Shown here: piece by piece, positions 43,801 to 54,683 of the stretch
How the letters are laid out: every line of letters begins with the position of its first letter
Position numbering within the stretch: position 1 is the stretch's first letter
Notes under the pieces: model-generated
Seen by the model: only the letters and a program-made list of their open reading frames with translations
The model's database searches: none
What the model was told of the DNA's origin: nothing
Translations under genes and position numbers: made by a program
From: Alectoria sarmentosa
Taxonomy: Eukaryota; Ascomycota; Lecanoromycetes; Lecanorales; Parmeliaceae
DNA: 64,000 nucleotides
Direction of reading: 5' to 3'
Assembly: GCA_009733775.1 (NCBI GenBank)
Contig: WOGZ01000057.1
Location: 62,001 to 126,000, forward strand

Positions 43801-45922
43801 ATGAGAATGCATCTATGGCGAGTAGGCGTGTTCGAAGTAGACGAAAAGCTGATCATTGGCTAATACCCGTAGGATGTCTACGGACTTTCCAGGTTGATCG
43901 CTACTTGAGCACATCAGATTTTGGAGAACCCAAGTATTGGGACATCGGAGCCGCGGACTACCTAATAGCCCTTCGAAGCATTCAAGCAACTGCTATCAAC
44001 GCTTTCGATCGAGGACAGAGGAGCAAATTGGCGAATCGTGTTCTTCGCATACTCCTGCTTGCAAACATGACGAAAGTCGCGAGGACCACGGATCACCTAA
44101 TCTTACTAAATAAGCTCATCCAGATGCCCAACAAATCAATCAACATACTTACTAATCAGAATGAAATGCCAAGAAAGGGCTCTGAAAAGCCTAAAGACGA
44201 GATGGCTCTGATCAGTCTTGCGCGAGGGATCGATGGCGTTGTAGGTTGGTCAGAGGATAATGTGCACAGTGTAAGGGCTTTGAGACAACTTACACATTCA
44301 GTGATGAAGTACGATCCCGAAACTTTTGTCCTGGGTTAGAGTCGCTGACCCTGATTTTCAGTTATCTATTTTCAACACTCGATCAGAATAACAGCATTCA
44401 GTACCTCCAAACATTCTATGAGCAGATGGCCAACTCTTTGGAAAATCATTACAAGAACGATACTAGCTGTACGATAGCCCTTTCGGTTTTGTTTGAAGTA
44501 TCGTTGAACCACTTTTCGCGTCATCGAGACGACTTGCCCGACTTTCTGAAGCCAACGGATCTGGAAACTGCACGTCAATCCCACTTGGAGAGTATTCTCA
44601 AATGTCTCGATGGTTTAGATGGGACTAGTCTCAACGAACCGGACCATAGACACAGCTGTGGAGTCAACTTGGAATGTCTGGCCAGCTACTCTGACCTTCT
44701 CGCTATTCATCCCAATCTGCAAGAGATATCGGCTCGAATTTTTAGCAGTGATGGGCCCTTCGAGACACTGAAAGCTCTAGGCCACGATGAAATTCTAGAC
44801 AGAACAGCAAAGACTTACAAAGACTGCTGCAGCATTGAGTATCTGGCGGTATGTCTTGCCAAGGTGAAACTACGTCTGTATGCATACGACTTCAACCTTC
44901 ACCCGAACTTGGCACACGTATTTAATTTGTTCAAGAACTTGCACTCACGTCGCGAGAGGAACAAGCTTTTGGGGGATTTCAAAGACGTAATGCCTAGTCT
45001 GGGTTTGCAAAGCAAGAAAGAGCTTTGTTTTGATTTTGACATCGACCAAAAGCAATATTTAGACTATTCCCATTTACTCCGAATACAGGTTGGAATATCT
45101 TCTTTGAAAGGTAATGCAAATCCTCACTCTGCATCCAGCAGACTGATAGCCCAAAATCTAGATCAGAACTCGGAAGACCATAGCGATGATCTAGCTCGAC
45201 TTCCGATTCTCCTATGTAGAGGCCTTTCCAGGCCAACCAAGTTCTCCGAATGCATGCTATCAATGCAGTGCATTGATATGCTCTTGCAGAATCATACGCG
45301 TGTCATCTCGCAATGGGTTATCGACGAGCTACTTGCTGCAATGACTGTCAAAGCATCCAATTTGGGTACTCAATCGGAGGAGAACTCAGGCAGGCTCTAC
45401 ATTGGTCTTTGCAGATTGTTTGGCACCATACTCGCCGTCCATGGAGCCAAGATTGGAGGTCGGTACCACCTGGTGGTGCTGACATTGCAAGCACTACTGC
45501 GATGCTTGTTCATCCCATACAAGAATAGCGAAGCAGGTGGAATCGAAGCGTCAGTGTTTGGAGGAAGTCATGCTGCAGCATATGGCCGAATTCTAAACAT
45601 GATCTGCGATCCTACTGTCTCGTCGGTGACACGATCGAGGAACAGATCGCGACTAGAACTGAACGACGAAACGAAGAAAGCACGTAGCATCGCAGGACAA
45701 CACCTGCCGTATCTGATCATGGAGTTCTGTGGCTGCCAGCTCACAGGTCGTCTGCTGCCCGGGATGAGGGCGGCAGTAAACGCGGGTCTCTATGCAGTTT
45801 TTGCGGTCATTCCGCCAGATATCATGCGGGCAATGAATGCGGCTATGGATTCGGCCAGTCGGTCGGTCTTCAAGGCGCTGTACGATGACTACAGGCGGTT
45901 TGGCAAGTGGGACGGGGGCTGA
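40870..45922 (+). CDS. URB2: URB2/NPA2-type nucleolar pre-60S ribosome biogenesis factor
   Basis: Five exons (40870-40887, 40943-41842, 41895-43600, 43655-44308, 44362-45922) give 1,612 residues. The protein is a helical-repeat scaffold without signal or membrane segments. A nuclear-localisation-like KKRKLDG lies near residue 175. The C-terminal part carries the Urb2/Npa2 signature region with RPTKFSECMLSMQCIDMLL and QHLPYLIMEFCGCQLTGRL, ending YDDYRRFGKWDGG. Yeast Urb2 joins early pre-60S particles with Npa1 and Dbp6 and is required for 27S rRNA processing. The first exon is only six codons, and the last intron (44309-44361) skips an apparent in-frame stop at 44337. Junctions maintain frame across all five exons. 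Confidence 0.9.
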
Positions 45923-47082
45923 AGCGAATGATCAGCGGTATCCATAAAGCAGATCAACATGGCTGCCGTTTCACACCAAGTAAAATGATAGGACGCCAGA
46001 TGAGGTCACACAAGAGGCGGCTTCAATTTAGACAATTAGCGAAGCACCAAGCGGACGCTTCGAATGTCTTGTGGCACCACGAGCTCATCTTTGGGACGGG
46101 GTTCTTTGAATATCGAGGCCTCGAGGCTGGAGGCTGCTGATTTTAGCTCATGTGCTCCGCCGACATCGCTTCGATGTCATTCAGTATCATCGTGTGAGCA
46201 TACCAGGTCATGCCACCAGCAAAGTGACAGGTCACATCGTTTCGAGATGTAGGTCTTTCACTTCGCTTATCTAGCATGGTCATCAGATATGCAAGGCTGT
46301 TCTCGGGTAAAGGCGTCTCTACTTGCATGCGATGTGCACATAAACGATAGAGATATCTTTGTTTCTCTTTTCTCTCGTCTTTCAATCATTTCTGGTCCAT
46401 GAAATCTTGGCATCTGATTGCTCGGTGAAGTGAGGTAAGCTTGGTACTACTCGCCGTACAAGGCGAGATGAGGTAACACAAGATAAGGTTAAGCTTCTGA
46501 ACTAAACTAGTGCGGGGGATTTTTCCTATGTACTTACTTACTTACTTACAGCTTCCAACAACTTCTACCTAGTCCCCGCTCCATTCCGCCGTCACCGCTG
46601 CACATCGCCAGGCTAGTACTGCTCGCGCGCATACCAGGCTTACCATTGTCCATCCAAGAAAGCGATCTTGTCGTCGAGGCATGCGTTATGGGCTTTCCAT
46701 ACTGACACGCTGCGATGGGGCGCCCGTTGGAAAACCCCGCCAGGCCCTCTCATCGGGCGGGACCAACCGCGGGGAATTCTCTCACATATAATTTTGCATC
46801 TTTGGCCCCACAAATGTGCGCTTTCACTTTTCTTCCCATAGTGACAACCTCAAGCTTGACAACCTTGGGGATAGAAGGCCTGAATACGCCAGCTCCTCCT
46901 TCACCAGCACCACCAGAGACCGTCTCTCTCCCGAGCAAGAGACAGAGCCTCTTATACATCAGCAACCTGATCCCTCACCTCACGACCCAACAGCCAGGCT
47001 CAGAACGCCAAGTCGGCATCCCAAGACTTCTTTTGCTCCTAGATCCCGACGAAACCAGGATCCGGGGTACATCGCTGCCGCA
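45923..47082. other. Intergenic stretch with a TACT microsatellite
   Basis: No supported gene. TACT repeats occur at 46531-46549. Frames just upstream of 47083 (from about 46715) are open in two registers but carry no signature; the frame of the permease is open back to 46816 without an ATG until 47083. Confidence 0.5.
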
Positions 47083-49155
47083 ATGGAGAAGCTAGAAAAT
47101 TCCAGACTCGCGTACTTCGCAAACAAGATAGCTGTATCGTCTGAACCAGGCTTGACCAACGCCCAATTGATGTTGCACAACTTTGATCTGAAGCCTGGTC
47201 AGTAGCAGCTATGTTCAGGAGAAATCCATGCAGGAGTTGACAAGATCACAGTGGAACCTGAACGCCGACAATGGGGTGCATGGAATTATGTTGGTTTCTG
47301 GATCTCGGATTCGTTCAACATTGTATGTGGGGGTTTTGTCAGAGAATAAGAGCATTTGCTGATACGTTTCAGAACACTTGGATGATATCGTCGTCTATGG
47401 TCGCCAATGGGCTCTCATGGTGGCAATCATGGCTCTGCGTATGGATTGGCTATGTTATATCGGCTACCTTCGTCTGTATGACTGGACGTATCGGTGCAAC
47501 CTATCATATCCCGTTTCCTGTCGTTAGCAGAGCGTCTTTCGGTATTTGGGGTTCTCTTTGGCCGGTGTTCAACAGGGCAGCTATGGCATGTATCTGGTAT
47601 GGTGTTCAGTCGTGGATTGGGGGTATTGTCTCTCATTTCTGACCGTCTGGTATGCCACGCTGATGTTGGCACAGGCGAATGCGTTACCCTAATGATCCGC
47701 TCGATCTGGACCTCCTACGAAACCGTTCCCAACAGCATGCCGAACAGCTCAGGAACGAACACCAGGGACTTTGTTAGCTTCTTCCTCTTCTGGGCTTGTA
47801 GCTTGCCAGCCATTTGGTTCCCCGTGCACAAGATCCGCCATCTTTTCACCGCCAAAGCTTACTTCGTGCCCCCAGCCGGAGTTGCCTTCTTCATCTGGTC
47901 GATCGTCAAGGCTCATGGAATCGGACCCATTGTACACCAGCCATCGGCAAAGCATGGAGGTGCTCTGGGATGGGCTATGGTCCAAGGAGTCATGTCGTCA
48001 ATTGCCAATTTCGCAACGCTGATTGTATGCTAATTTCTGGAGCCAGTCTCTCGTAGTCCAAGCAGAATTTGGAGTTGCAAGGCATGACCTGGGGGTATCT
48101 TACTACTCTTAAGACTTGTTTTGTGACTCAAAGACTGCCTTCAGATGGAAATGCTGACTCGGAGATCTCGATAGGTCAACGATCCCGATTTCGCCCGTTT
48201 CGCAAGGAAGCCGAGAGATGCGCTGTGGTCTCAATTCATCACCATTCCTGTGGGCTTTGCAGTGACGTCCTTCATCGGGATTATTGTGTCGTCTTCGTCG
48301 GCGGTCATCTATGGAGACCCGATCTGGAATCCGTTGAGCTTGCTTTCTTACTTCTTAGTGAATCCCAACACTGGGAAGACGGCGAACGGACCTGCTAGAT
48401 TAGGAGTGTTCATCATTTCCTTCGCCTTCGCTCTAGCTCAGCTGGGTACGAACATTGCTGCCAACTCTGTGTCTGCTGGAACGGACATGACAGCCCTTCT
48501 TCCACGGTATGTCAACATCAGACGAGGTGGTTACATCTGCGCTGCTGTCGGTCTAGCTATGTGTCCATGGTGATTCTTTCCCACTACCATGTACAAATCC
48601 ATCACTTACCTATTTATCAACAGGAACCTCCTCTCCACCTCCAATAACTTCACAACCTACCTATCCGCCTACTCCGTCTTCCTCTCCTCGGTCGCCGGCG
48701 TCATTATCTGCGACTACTACGTCGTCCGCCGCGGTTACTACCAGATAAGAGACCTCTACTCTGCTCGCAAAACGGCGCCATACTACTTCGCTTACGGCTT
48801 CCACTGGCGCGGATACACAGCCTATATCTGCGGTATCCTCATCAACATCGTCGGATTTGTTGGAGCCATTGGAAGGCCGGTGCCTCAAGGTGCGAAGTAC
48901 ATCTACAATATTAACTTCTTCGCTGGATTCCTCGTGGCGAGTTTGACGTACTGGATCTTGTGCAAGATTAGCCCGATCCCGGCGTGTAGTCAAAGGTGGA
49001 TGGAGGTTGGGGACGAGATTAGAAATGTTAGTGTTGCTTATGGAGCTGAGGGGTATGAGGATGATAGTGTAAGCGCCGATAGCGGAAGGTTCAAAGGTGA
49101 TGAGGAAGGAAAGCCGGTCGTTCGGGAGAGGCAAGTCGGGGAGGAGGATTTCTAA
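47083..49155 (+). CDS. NCS1-family nucleobase/allantoin-type permease
   Basis: Six exons (47083-47197, 47252-47322, 47373-47622, 47675-48024, 48175-48569, 48624-49155) give 570 residues. About twelve membrane segments are apparent. NCS1 family hallmarks include NFDLKP and ERRQWGAWNYVGFWISDSFN at the N-terminus, the QSWLCVWIGY helix, RIGATYHIPFPVVSRASFG, NDPDFARFA, LGTNIAANSVSAGTDM, and ICDYYVVRRGYY late. The family includes uracil (Fur4), uridine, allantoin and thiamine importers in the plasma membrane. The substrate cannot be told from motifs alone. The hydrophilic acidic C-tail may carry ubiquitination sites. Intron 48025-48174 (150 bp) is unusually long. Confidence 0.9.
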
Positions 49156-50271
49156 ACGGGGAGGGAGATGGGGGTAGGCTGTTCTCATGTTGGTGGGATG
49201 TCGCATGACGACTGGCGATTGTTTGGCATTCCCGTAGGACTTGATGGCGATGTGCCCAAAATTTGTAGTCCTGTGTTGGGATTGGCTTCTCGAGGATGTT
49301 CAATGTGGTATTAAGGACATTGAATGTCTCACCTCACATTGCAAAATACACCGGCTAGATAGGTCGAGAATACGCATCACTCATCTAGCCTTTTATGCTC
49401 CGCAGACACAAAACCTGAGATGTTCCGTGCGATAGAATTGCTACCTATTTGTTCCAACGTTGAAGGTGCCATCCTTTTAAGATCATAGTATGGTCTAAAT
49501 ATGCATAGCATCTTTCTAAACACCTTTGAGAGTTCCAGCTCCAAGAGTTTGCTGTGATGACTATTACTACAAAGTCTCTTTTGCGTGAGCTGAACTCCTT
49601 GGTCCTGTTCGTCTATATTGTCCGAATATTGTGTCGTTTTGGGAGCACAAAAGGGTGAAGAGAGAGGGTGTGATGCAGACAGAGGGGAAGAAGACGATGA
49701 TTGTTTCCATTGGCTGGCAACGTTCGTGTCAGAATGTCTTCGCAACTAGGGTTGAATCCCTGAATAGTGAATACTACTTATTCTACATGATGGGATAGCC
49801 AGTGCGCGAAGAATTATACGTATTTTCAGGTGTGACATACGAAGCCTACCGATGACAATAGCAACGTATTATAGTCGGATGCTCTTTCAAATCCAGCGGG
49901 GCATGATCTTCGCCCTCCTCTTCTGTTTCTCGTGAACGTTTGGCCTGTACCTAACTTCTTCGACACCCCTGAAATTCACATTTGAGAGAGGTTTCGATGG
50001 TCGGATGTCATGGTACGCTGTGCCTGTTAACCTCTTCGACGGGCAATTCTCGATGACCAGTGTGAGACGTTAACGGCGCATCTGGCTTGACGCCTGGACA
50101 ATCTTGAGTTGTTTGATATATGCGTGACGTCAATTGACACATCATCAGGAGAACGGCATTGTGAAACAGCCAAATTTGACGCTCGGGGATCGTGCCGGGG
50201 TCTTTAAGTATCAAAGCGGACCTCATTAGCACCCTCTCCAAACATAGAATGCTACAGCAACTGCAGGAACT
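49156..50271. other. Intergenic stretch between permease and modin-like genes
   Basis: 1.1 kb without a recognisable gene. Both strands hold only short frames. Confidence 0.5.
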
Positions 50272-51960
50272 ATGGCCAGCGACACCACCATTTCCATTAT
50301 AGCTCTGGCCGTCGCTTTAGTAGCGCTTGTCACAACTATCAGTCAAGTCCTCGGCCAATTCTTAGCAACAGCAGATGGCTATCGAAGATGCCAGTCCTCT
50401 GTCATGGGTGGATGGGCCAAGTTGACGCACCGCAAATTCCGTTGGAGTGAGATGCGATTTGAGACAATCTATACAACACCACAATTCGGACTCTTCCCCT
50501 ACATGCCCGGCCAATCCGTGTCAAAAGAGACAGACGCTTACGGGACAAAGGAAACCCGTTTCCAACTTGATGGATCCGCCTGGTCTAAGGAAGCTACATT
50601 CTACGAAACCCCGCGTGGACCCCATCTTGCCGGCGGTACCGAGAATGTCTCCTGGCTGAGGTTCATAGAAGCCTTACACAGGAACTCCCAAGAATCACTG
50701 ACACTCTTCGGGTTTTCATTGGATGACGCCTCGTCGAAGAAAGAGCTGAGGAACAAAACAAATCAAACAGTTCAGGAAAAGATATTGGACGACATTACCC
50801 ACCATGCATTTGGGTCGCAGGTTTATTTGATTCCGGACTTAAAGATGCAGAGGAGATCATGGGACTTTGTACCGCCGGAGGTAACACGGCCTTTGGCATC
50901 GATTACTGTGTGTGACCTCGCAGTTATGGCAAGACGGTTGGGCATGATGTGGAAGCAATTCGAGCCTCTCGATGGAAACTTTAGGGCAGAGGGCAATGGA
51001 CACACCATCACTTCTACTGCTGTAAGATCTATGGGCACAGTTCTGCAAATTGGCGTCAAAGACTTTTTGCCAAGCACAGATCCTGCAGAAGAATTGAACG
51101 AGCTCTACGTCCCTTCCGAGGCAGCGGACAAAATGGGCTTCGGCGTAGTATCAGGCGAAGCGAGCTTGGGCGTGCCAGACTACAAGCTAGGGACAGAAGA
51201 GGAGGTGCTTGCAACATTACGAAACGTAGTAGACCCAAGCCGCGAGGCCGCAGAAAGAGTGAAAGGCATACTAGGAGCGAATCCTGGCTGGACCCCGGGC
51301 ATATCAGATATAATTGGGTTCGCAGCGCCCATGATGCGCCAGTCTTTTTCCTCGATCGTCCGTGTACCACAACCCGCAGGGTATGCAGTCGGCTTGACAC
51401 AGCAACAGGAAGGGTTCGTCGTCTTCCACAAACGCCTATACGATCTCGTTGCATATAGGGATTCAAACCACGAACCTGTATCTGAACAAACGCGCTCGAT
51501 ACTCCATCAATACGCGGAACTACTTTCCCGCTACGGAGAGCAGTGGGAGAACCATGAAGTGTGTAACCAGAAGCTGAATGATCGTTCTGTTGAGTTTCAG
51601 GACGATTTATTCCGAAGACATCTGGCTGCCACGAAGTACTTCAAAGATTTGATGGTCCGTTTTAATGACACAGGCGAGAACTCGCAGGTCTTTCGCTATA
51701 CGGACCTCATGTATTCGCACATACGACACGCGGTCAATTACTTCCCTGAAGCTCTCGAACGAATGAATGCCTCACCCTCGCGAGCAAGAGATCATTATGG
51801 AATGAGAGTGGCCGGATGGATTACCGAGGGCGCGCACATCTATTTTGACAACATACCAAAGGTGGTTGAGGATATGCGCTCCAAGGGGTTTGATCAGCCA
51901 GACATTGTGGAGGAGGCAGTAAGCAACTTCCCCAGCCTTTGTTTGCTGATTCATACATGA
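50272..51960 (+). CDS. Modin-like protein (fungal-specific, unknown function)
   Basis: A single 562-residue open frame starts with one membrane segment (IIALAVALVALVTTISQVL), then LATADGYRRCQSSVMGGWAK, which I recall from fungal proteins annotated as modin; that name comes from Podospora anserina work on incompatibility modifiers. The rest is soluble, with no catalytic motif recognised. The C-terminal half is helical and His/Tyr-rich. Probably membrane-anchored with a large cytosolic or luminal domain. Such genes are often multicopy and intronless in ascomycetes. Function and any link to self-recognition are inference. Confidence 0.7.
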   Translation: MASDTTISIIALAVALVALVTTISQVLGQFLATADGYRRCQSSVMGGWAKLTHRKFRWSEMRFETIYTTPQFGLFPYMPGQSVSKETDAYGTKETRFQLDGSAWSKEATFYETPRGPHLAGGTENVSWLRFIEALHRNSQESLTLFGFSLDDASSKKELRNKTNQTVQEKILDDITHHAFGSQVYLIPDLKMQRRSWDFVPPEVTRPLASITVCDLAVMARRLGMMWKQFEPLDGNFRAEGNGHTITSTAVRSMGTVLQIGVKDFLPSTDPAEELNELYVPSEAADKMGFGVVSGEASLGVPDYKLGTEEEVLATLRNVVDPSREAAERVKGILGANPGWTPGISDIIGFAAPMMRQSFSSIVRVPQPAGYAVGLTQQQEGFVVFHKRLYDLVAYRDSNHEPVSEQTRSILHQYAELLSRYGEQWENHEVCNQKLNDRSVEFQDDLFRRHLAATKYFKDLMVRFNDTGENSQVFRYTDLMYSHIRHAVNYFPEALERMNASPSRARDHYGMRVAGWITEGAHIYFDNIPKVVEDMRSKGFDQPDIVEEAVSNFPSLCLLIHT

Positions 51961-52188
51961 TCTGAGTCGCAAGCCATGTTGCGGGAGTACATTGAGCTCC
52001 TGTCTTTTGACACGAATTTTTGATCCTGAAAAGGGTATTACTGACCAGAGAGCCTGCAGTGGTTGACGATGATGTGAAAAGCATTTCTATGGCACCGCTG
52101 CCATTTCATGGTTGAAGGCGCACGGGTACCCAGTTCGAATTGGGGAAGCAGATTGCCTGTCTACATTGGATGAGCAAAGACGTAGCTG

Positions 52189-52992
52189 CTACCTTCGATA
52201 CCAATACCACATCGCAATACCAACTGCCGCAACCGGCACAAGATATCTGCCCAGCGCCACGCTTGCCGCCTTGAACTTCTCCTTCTGAACCTCGCGGATT
52301 TTCACCTTCAAAGCAGCAGTCTCATTGATCCTCGGAAAAGGCAACCCCTCTGGCACCTCCTTCTCCAGAAAATGACACAACGGCCCCCATCCCTCACTCA
52401 AACGATACTCTAGCAACCTCTCCTTCGGCGCCACCTCTCTGATTCGTCTGTAATGCTCTTGGTAGACCCCACGAGCATTCTGGCGCACCTCGTCTGGAGT
52501 CTTGGCGTTAAAGAATCCGTACACGAGTTTGCGATTCATGGGCCCAATCTGGCTTCCAATCAGTGGTTCGATGTAATTTACAATCACATCGGCAACTTTG
52601 CTGAATAGCTCGGTGATGGCCGTCGCTTCGAAACTCTTGTACCAAGTCTCAATATCCCTCTCCACCAGGATAATCTTGGCATCAGGATAGGCAGCCATCA
52701 ACTCCTCCCAAAAGCAAGCGCACGGCATGTCAGTGACCGCTGCGCAATTCCCTAGCAAGGCGTCGAACTCGGCACGGCCATAGGGTTTGCCCTGGCCCAG
52801 GAATTTGGCCTGGACAGCTTCCATCCATGGCGCGCCGATTTCGGGATGCGATATCATGTCGAAGCCGTGGGCGGTTTCGTTGTAGCCAAGGGTTTGGAGG
52901 GCGGATTGCATGGATGCGGTGCCCGTGCGTGGAAGGCCGAGGGATAGTACCTGCATTGGCACTTTGCGGCTGCGACGTGGGTTGTGCTCCAT
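52189..52992 (-). CDS. Sulfotransferase-like P-loop protein with C-terminal membrane anchor
   Basis: A single 267-residue frame. The start of the domain, LSLGLPRTGTASMQSAL, matches the 5'-phosphosulfate-binding loop of the Sulfotransfer_4-type family (often misnamed NAD-dependent epimerase in fungi). YPDAKIILVERDIETWYKS is the 3'-phosphate-binding strand and helix. The last 20 residues (YLVPVAAVGIAMWYWYRR) form a tail anchor. Upstream in-frame codons are not conserved, and the ATG at 52992 is the natural start. Substrate unknown. It is convergent with the modin-like gene. Confidence 0.8.
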   Translation of the reverse strand: MEHNPRRSRKVPMQVLSLGLPRTGTASMQSALQTLGYNETAHGFDMISHPEIGAPWMEAVQAKFLGQGKPYGRAEFDALLGNCAAVTDMPCACFWEELMAAYPDAKIILVERDIETWYKSFEATAITELFSKVADVIVNYIEPLIGSQIGPMNRKLVYGFFNAKTPDEVRQNARGVYQEHYRRIREVAPKERLLEYRLSEGWGPLCHFLEKEVPEGLPFPRINETAALKVKIREVQKEKFKAASVALGRYLVPVAAVGIAMWYWYRR

Positions 52993-53717
52993 GGTGTTTG
53001 CTTGACTTGTCAGTAGGCTGTTGTAGGAAGCTGTATCTCAGCGGTGTTGGGTCAGATGCATGACTCTTTCTCTTTCCGGTCTGTGTGAACGATGCGATGT
53101 GTGAGGAGATTTGATGCTGTAGAGTGCTGGGCAGCGATGGTAGGGTGCAAGCCTGCAACTATGTAGAATAATTTACTGTCTAGGTACGTACAGTAATACC
53201 GAATTAATAGTGTTCCCCTTTTTCCCTTTTCGGTCTAGTTGTTACATTTAGCAAACCAGTTTACCTAAGATGTGCTAACGTAGATGACTAATCCACGTTG
53301 AAATGGATACCCTGGCGTCACACTACTGGCTGGTCACAACCTAATTTTAGGTATGTCGTAGTTTCTCGGAAAAAAGCGAAATAAGCGAAATAAAGTAAGT
53401 AACTGAAACTACTCATACTCATACTCATACCCCGTGATAAGTCTTGCCTTGTTACAACAAAAGCCCGCCTCAGTAACAGAGCGAAATACCTCGGAATAGG
53501 CCTCTGTTCACGTCTCGCGCGCCTTGTCTTCAAGTCTTGTCCATACCTTACTCTGGCCCGCCTCAAAGTGCCCACCCTCCAACATCACAACACACCATGA
53601 GTCTCGGTCAATAGCGATTATGGCAGGCACAATACGTCCCACCCGTTCATGCAATCACTTGCCCCCTTTTTTCCTTGCACAACTTCACAGCGGTTGCGAA
53701 CCCGTAGAGGTGGTTTC
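52993..53717. other. Intergenic stretch
   Basis: No supported gene. A short CATACT tandem lies near 53411-53430. Confidence 0.5.
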
Positions 53718-54361
53718 TCAATGGGCCGTGATCGCTAGAAGCTGCGCTTCGTCCTCCGTCTCGAAATTCTTCGCTGCCTGTTTAGCGAGATACTCGGCTC
53801 GAAACGTAGTGCCATGGTCTCGTGAAGGCAGCCAAGCGGGAGTCCTGTTGTAGATGTTGGAAGTGTGAGCGGTTGGCGCACTGGAAAACGAGCTGCAAGT
53901 TGCCGAGCGACATTCTCTCCCGGTAGAGTCCTGTAAATGCACCCACTCCCAACGCCGCATCTCACTTCAGACATCAACATCAAACTATGGGCGATAACGA
54001 CGCATGTCTCATAATCCAGAAACGACCGACAAAGCACTTTGGCTTATGCGAAGCGAAACAATTTTTCGCCCCTGTTCGTTGTTTTCACATGCCGTACCTC
54101 CTTCACGTTCACCCATTGTCCATCTCGAGGCCTGTAGGACCCAACGCCCCGCAAGCGATAGAAGCACTCGTCGCCCTGCTCTTTCTGACTCTCTATAATG
54201 TACAGTGACACACCACCATCGTCTCGAATAGTCTGTTGCCCATATCGGTCTTGTCCGCTTTCTTCACGATGTTGGCGATTGGCATTGTGCCGCTGGAAAT
54301 CGTCGTCGCTCTGTTTCCCTTGGTAGTTCCCCGAGCTTCTAGCGTTCATTCTCGCATTCAT
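53718..54361 (-). CDS. Small hydrophilic protein, unknown function (tentative two-exon model)
   Basis: Exons 54098-54361 and 53718-53930 join in phase 0 across a 167-bp intron to give 158 residues. The first exon is Asn/Arg/Gln/Asp-rich (SDDDFQRHNANRQHREE), then FYRLRGVGSYRPRDGQWVNV. The second has a polar, Thr/Ser-rich stretch and ends with EYLAKQAAKNFETEDEAQLL, which looks like a genuine helical C-terminus. No known domain. Evidence is the continuous frame and protein-like composition; the intron length and lack of a family make it uncertain. Confidence 0.4.
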
Positions 54362-54683
54362 ATTTGATCCGGATTAGTATTTGCTTCGGTGACTGTAGAT
54401 GGTGAATGGTAGGATGGATGCTATGGTGGACGGTGGTGAAATGATGATGAGCTGAGGCTGTGAAAAGGAGAGTAAAGTAATTGGCGCTTGCCATGATGGC
54501 CAATGAGATTGGCTCATCTCTCAAGCCTCGCCAGGGCGTGTGGGGGTTCTTGGCTTGGGGCTGATGCATCATGCCAGTACCGCTCCGAAATATCATCATC
54601 AAGAATTCATGTCGCCTTAAGTATACCAACGGCGCGTCCATGTGGTTTTACATGAGCGCTTCTATGAGTGTCTACGGCAGGTC
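54362..54683. other. Divergent spacer
   Basis: 322 bp between the small hydrophilic protein and the large membrane protein. It presumably holds both promoters. Confidence 0.45.

Noticed and set aside
49741..49770. GGTTGAATCCC resembling a tRNA T-arm
   Set aside because: No matching acceptor stem, anticodon arm or A/B boxes at proper spacing were found around it.
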